The notes under the pieces: model-generated | Seen by the model: only the letters and a program-made list of their open reading frames with translations | Databases searched by the model: none | What the model was told of the DNA's origin: nothing | In this document: in pieces, positions 9,201 through 12,200 of the stretch | Position numbering within the stretch: the stretch's first letter is position 1 | How the letters are laid out: the number at the start of each line of letters is the position of its first letter | Made by a program: the position numbers and the translations under genes | NCBI GenBank assembly: GCA_026770585.1 | Contig: MU646315.1 | Location: 611,040-623,570 of the forward strand | Source: Baffinella frigidus | Taxonomy: Eukaryota > Cryptophyceae > Cryptomonadales > Baffinellaceae | Length of the DNA stretch: 12,531 nt | Direction of reading: 5' to 3'

Positions 9201-12200
9201 CAGCCGCTGAATCTCAACCCGACGAGTATCTAATTTAAATACTCGCTCTCATAGGGAATTGGGGCTTTTCCTTCAGAAATGACGCCAACGGCTCCAATTC
9301 CCTATGGGTGGAAACTAGTTAAATTGAATACTCGCGCTGAGTAAATCCTGACGAGTCCGCCTCCGGAGCAGGTGGCAATAAAGATGACGTTCGAGCAGCC
9401 GGTGGGCCTGAAAGCCTCCCTCAGGAAGACGTTCGCAGCGATGCCACGAGACGTCTTCGAAGCCGTCAACCGCTCCGAGTGGCGCTCCATGTATGAACCC
9501 TAGAATAGCATATTACACCCTCAAGATAATAATTGTAACGCTAAGATAGCATATCACACCCTTACGAAAATAATACAAACGCTAAGATAGCCTATTTCAC
9601 CCTTAAGATGGTAATAAAAACGTCTAAAAGGCTCCCTCCGCAAGACGTTTGCAGCGATGCCACGCGACGTGTTCGAGGCTGGCAACCGCTTCGAGTGGTG
9701 CTTCATGTCTGACCCCGAACCCCCGAAGAGCCTCCTCTCATCAATTTAGATCCATCATGAACACTTCAAAGTTCCCTAATTTTAACCCGAAACCCGGCCC
9801 TGAACTCTAAACCCTAAACCCTAAACCCTAAACCCTAAACCCTAAACCCTAAACCCTGAACCCTAAACCCTGAACCCTGAACCCTAAACCCTTAACCCCA
9901 AACTCCTAACCACACCACAGGTTGTTCTCGCTCTCGTTCCTACACGCCCTGCTGGTGCTCCGAGGCAAGTACGGTGCGCTAGGCTTCTCGGCGCAGTACG
10001 ACTTCAGCTCTGTCGACTTTGCTGGTTCCCCCAAAACCCCTAACTCCCCCCCCTCCCCTGTCTCTATCTCTGTCCCTCTCTCTCGCTCGCTCGCTCTGTA
10101 TCTCTGGCCAACTCTCCCTCTCTCTGGCCATATCTCTCTCTTGAAGTTATGGGTCACTGTGGCGGCGCGGGAGCTACTGCCGCGCTAAGTTGTGCGATAC
10201 TTAAGTTGTGGTGGCGGTGGTGTGGCAGTGGCGGCGCGGGAGCTGCAAACACAGATGGAGCGGCTGGACTCGAAGCGCACTGCCAAGGAACTCTCGTGGG
10301 ACGCCGTTCACTACATGATCGCAAAGGTCCGTGCTACACCCCACCTCGATCGGAGATCCCCGTACGACTGTTGCCTAATTAATATATTGATTGGTTTAAT
10401 TGATTAATTTATGTAAGCCGGGCGTTTGTCACAAGACGCTTCCAGACGGGTGCTCCGGTCGGGTGCTTCTCAGGGCGCTTCGCCACACCTAAAATTCAAA
10501 CCGTAGTGGTGGACTACGAAGAGTCTCGGAATCACCTTTGTACACAGGTTGCCCTGTCCCTGGCCCTAGGGCGGGGCGGAGGCGAGCAAGCTCGAACTAG
10601 AACCTCAACACCGAACCCCAAACACCAAACCTCAAATTCCAAACCCCAAACCCCAAACCCCAAACCGCAAAACCCAAAACCCAAAACCCCGAAGCGCAAA
10701 ACCCAAAACCCAAAACCCAAAACCCAAAACCCAAAACCCCAAAACCCCAAACCCACAACCCCAAACCCGAAACGCTACACCAGGTGCACTACGGCGCGGC
10801 AGTGGCGAGCGAGCTGGACCGCAAGGTGCCACACCCTAAACCCTAAACCCTCAACCCATAGCCCTGAACCCTAAACCCCAAACCATAAACTTCAAATCCT
10901 GAACAAAAAGACATTTATCCTGAACCAAATAAGCCATGCACCTTGAATTTTAAACCCCAAACCCCAAACACTTATCACTAAACCCCAAACCTCCAACCCC
11001 AAACCCTACACTGCAAACAATGTACTCTACCCACTCGTGGCCGCAAACCCTAAACCCTGAACACCAAGCCCTAAACCCTAAACCCTGAACACCAAGCCCT
11101 GAACCCCAAGCCCGAACCCCGAAAGGTGTTACACGCACTGGTCGAGAAGTACCTAACGCCGCACGTCCTCGACTCCACCTTCCACTTCCTCCCAGGTTTC
11201 GAGCCCCGCACCTCGTCCCCAACCTCCCGTTGGGCTTCGGGGTTTAGGTTCAGGTTTTGCTGCACCTTCTCTTTTCTCCCAGGTTACGAGTCTTTTTTTT
11301 GGAAACCTGTTTAATCAATTCAGTAATCAGTAATCAGTAATCAGTAATCACTTTATTACTCTGCGTGGAGACGATTGATCCAAAAGTATGTAGGCCGTAC
11401 GCGCCACATTGGCTCTAAGCCTAACGCGCCCCGCAACTCATGCCAGAACCTCCCGTGAACCTCTTTCTCGATCCAATGAAACCTTATCAACCGAAATTTC
11501 AACCAGATTTATGGGCATCGAAGACAACTGTGCGGACGCTGACTCCTCTGGAGCGCAGGATTCGCGATGCCAAGTGGCGACATCCACGCGTACAAAGCTG
11601 CCATCGAACAGCTCCAAATATCCGACTCCCCTGAGGTGAACAACCGCGCTCCCTGAGGCGAGCCGGTCTACAGAATCGAAACACGGAAATCCGTCTTCGT
11701 TTTGAATTAATGGATTTATGCTGTACCACGGAATCAGTAAAAATAGTGTTTAATTTCTTTGATTTATGCACCCGTTCGTGTCCGGCGACCATCTTCTTCT
11801 CCTGCGTCTTTATTCTCCGCAGTCCAGTGGAAAAGGCCCAACTGACTAACCAACCGAAACGCTATCCCCAGGTACTCGGCTTGGCCTTCAACGCGGACTT
11901 CGTGTCGTCACTCGACCAATCAGACGCGTTCTTCGAGGCTCTCTCCACCCTCGAGTCCAACGCCGCCCCCGCGGCAGACACCCGAGGTCCCCCACCCCTA
12001 CTGAACCCCCCCCTCCCCCGTCTTTGGTGTGAAAGGTGTCGGCAGCCGACGCCGTTTACAACCTTTTAGCACAACTTAGGGCGCGACCGGTCACTCTTGG
12101 AAGTCCACACCGCGTCGGTTGGTGCATGTAAGATAGTTTCCGGGCGCGTTCTTCGAGGCTATCTCGACCCTTGAGTCCAACGCCGCGCCGCCGGCCGACA

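Noticed and set aside
10545-10600. A possible copy of exon 18 (VALSLALGRGG resembling VLAVSLGKGQ) after an ACAG
   Set aside because: The base-level match is poor, and the source exon is five exons away, unlike all other copies.
11409-11639. Separate small gene on the + strand upstream of exon 26
   Set aside because: The open frame is in a different phase from exon 26 and shows no family match; exon 26 in its own phase matches dynein strongly.
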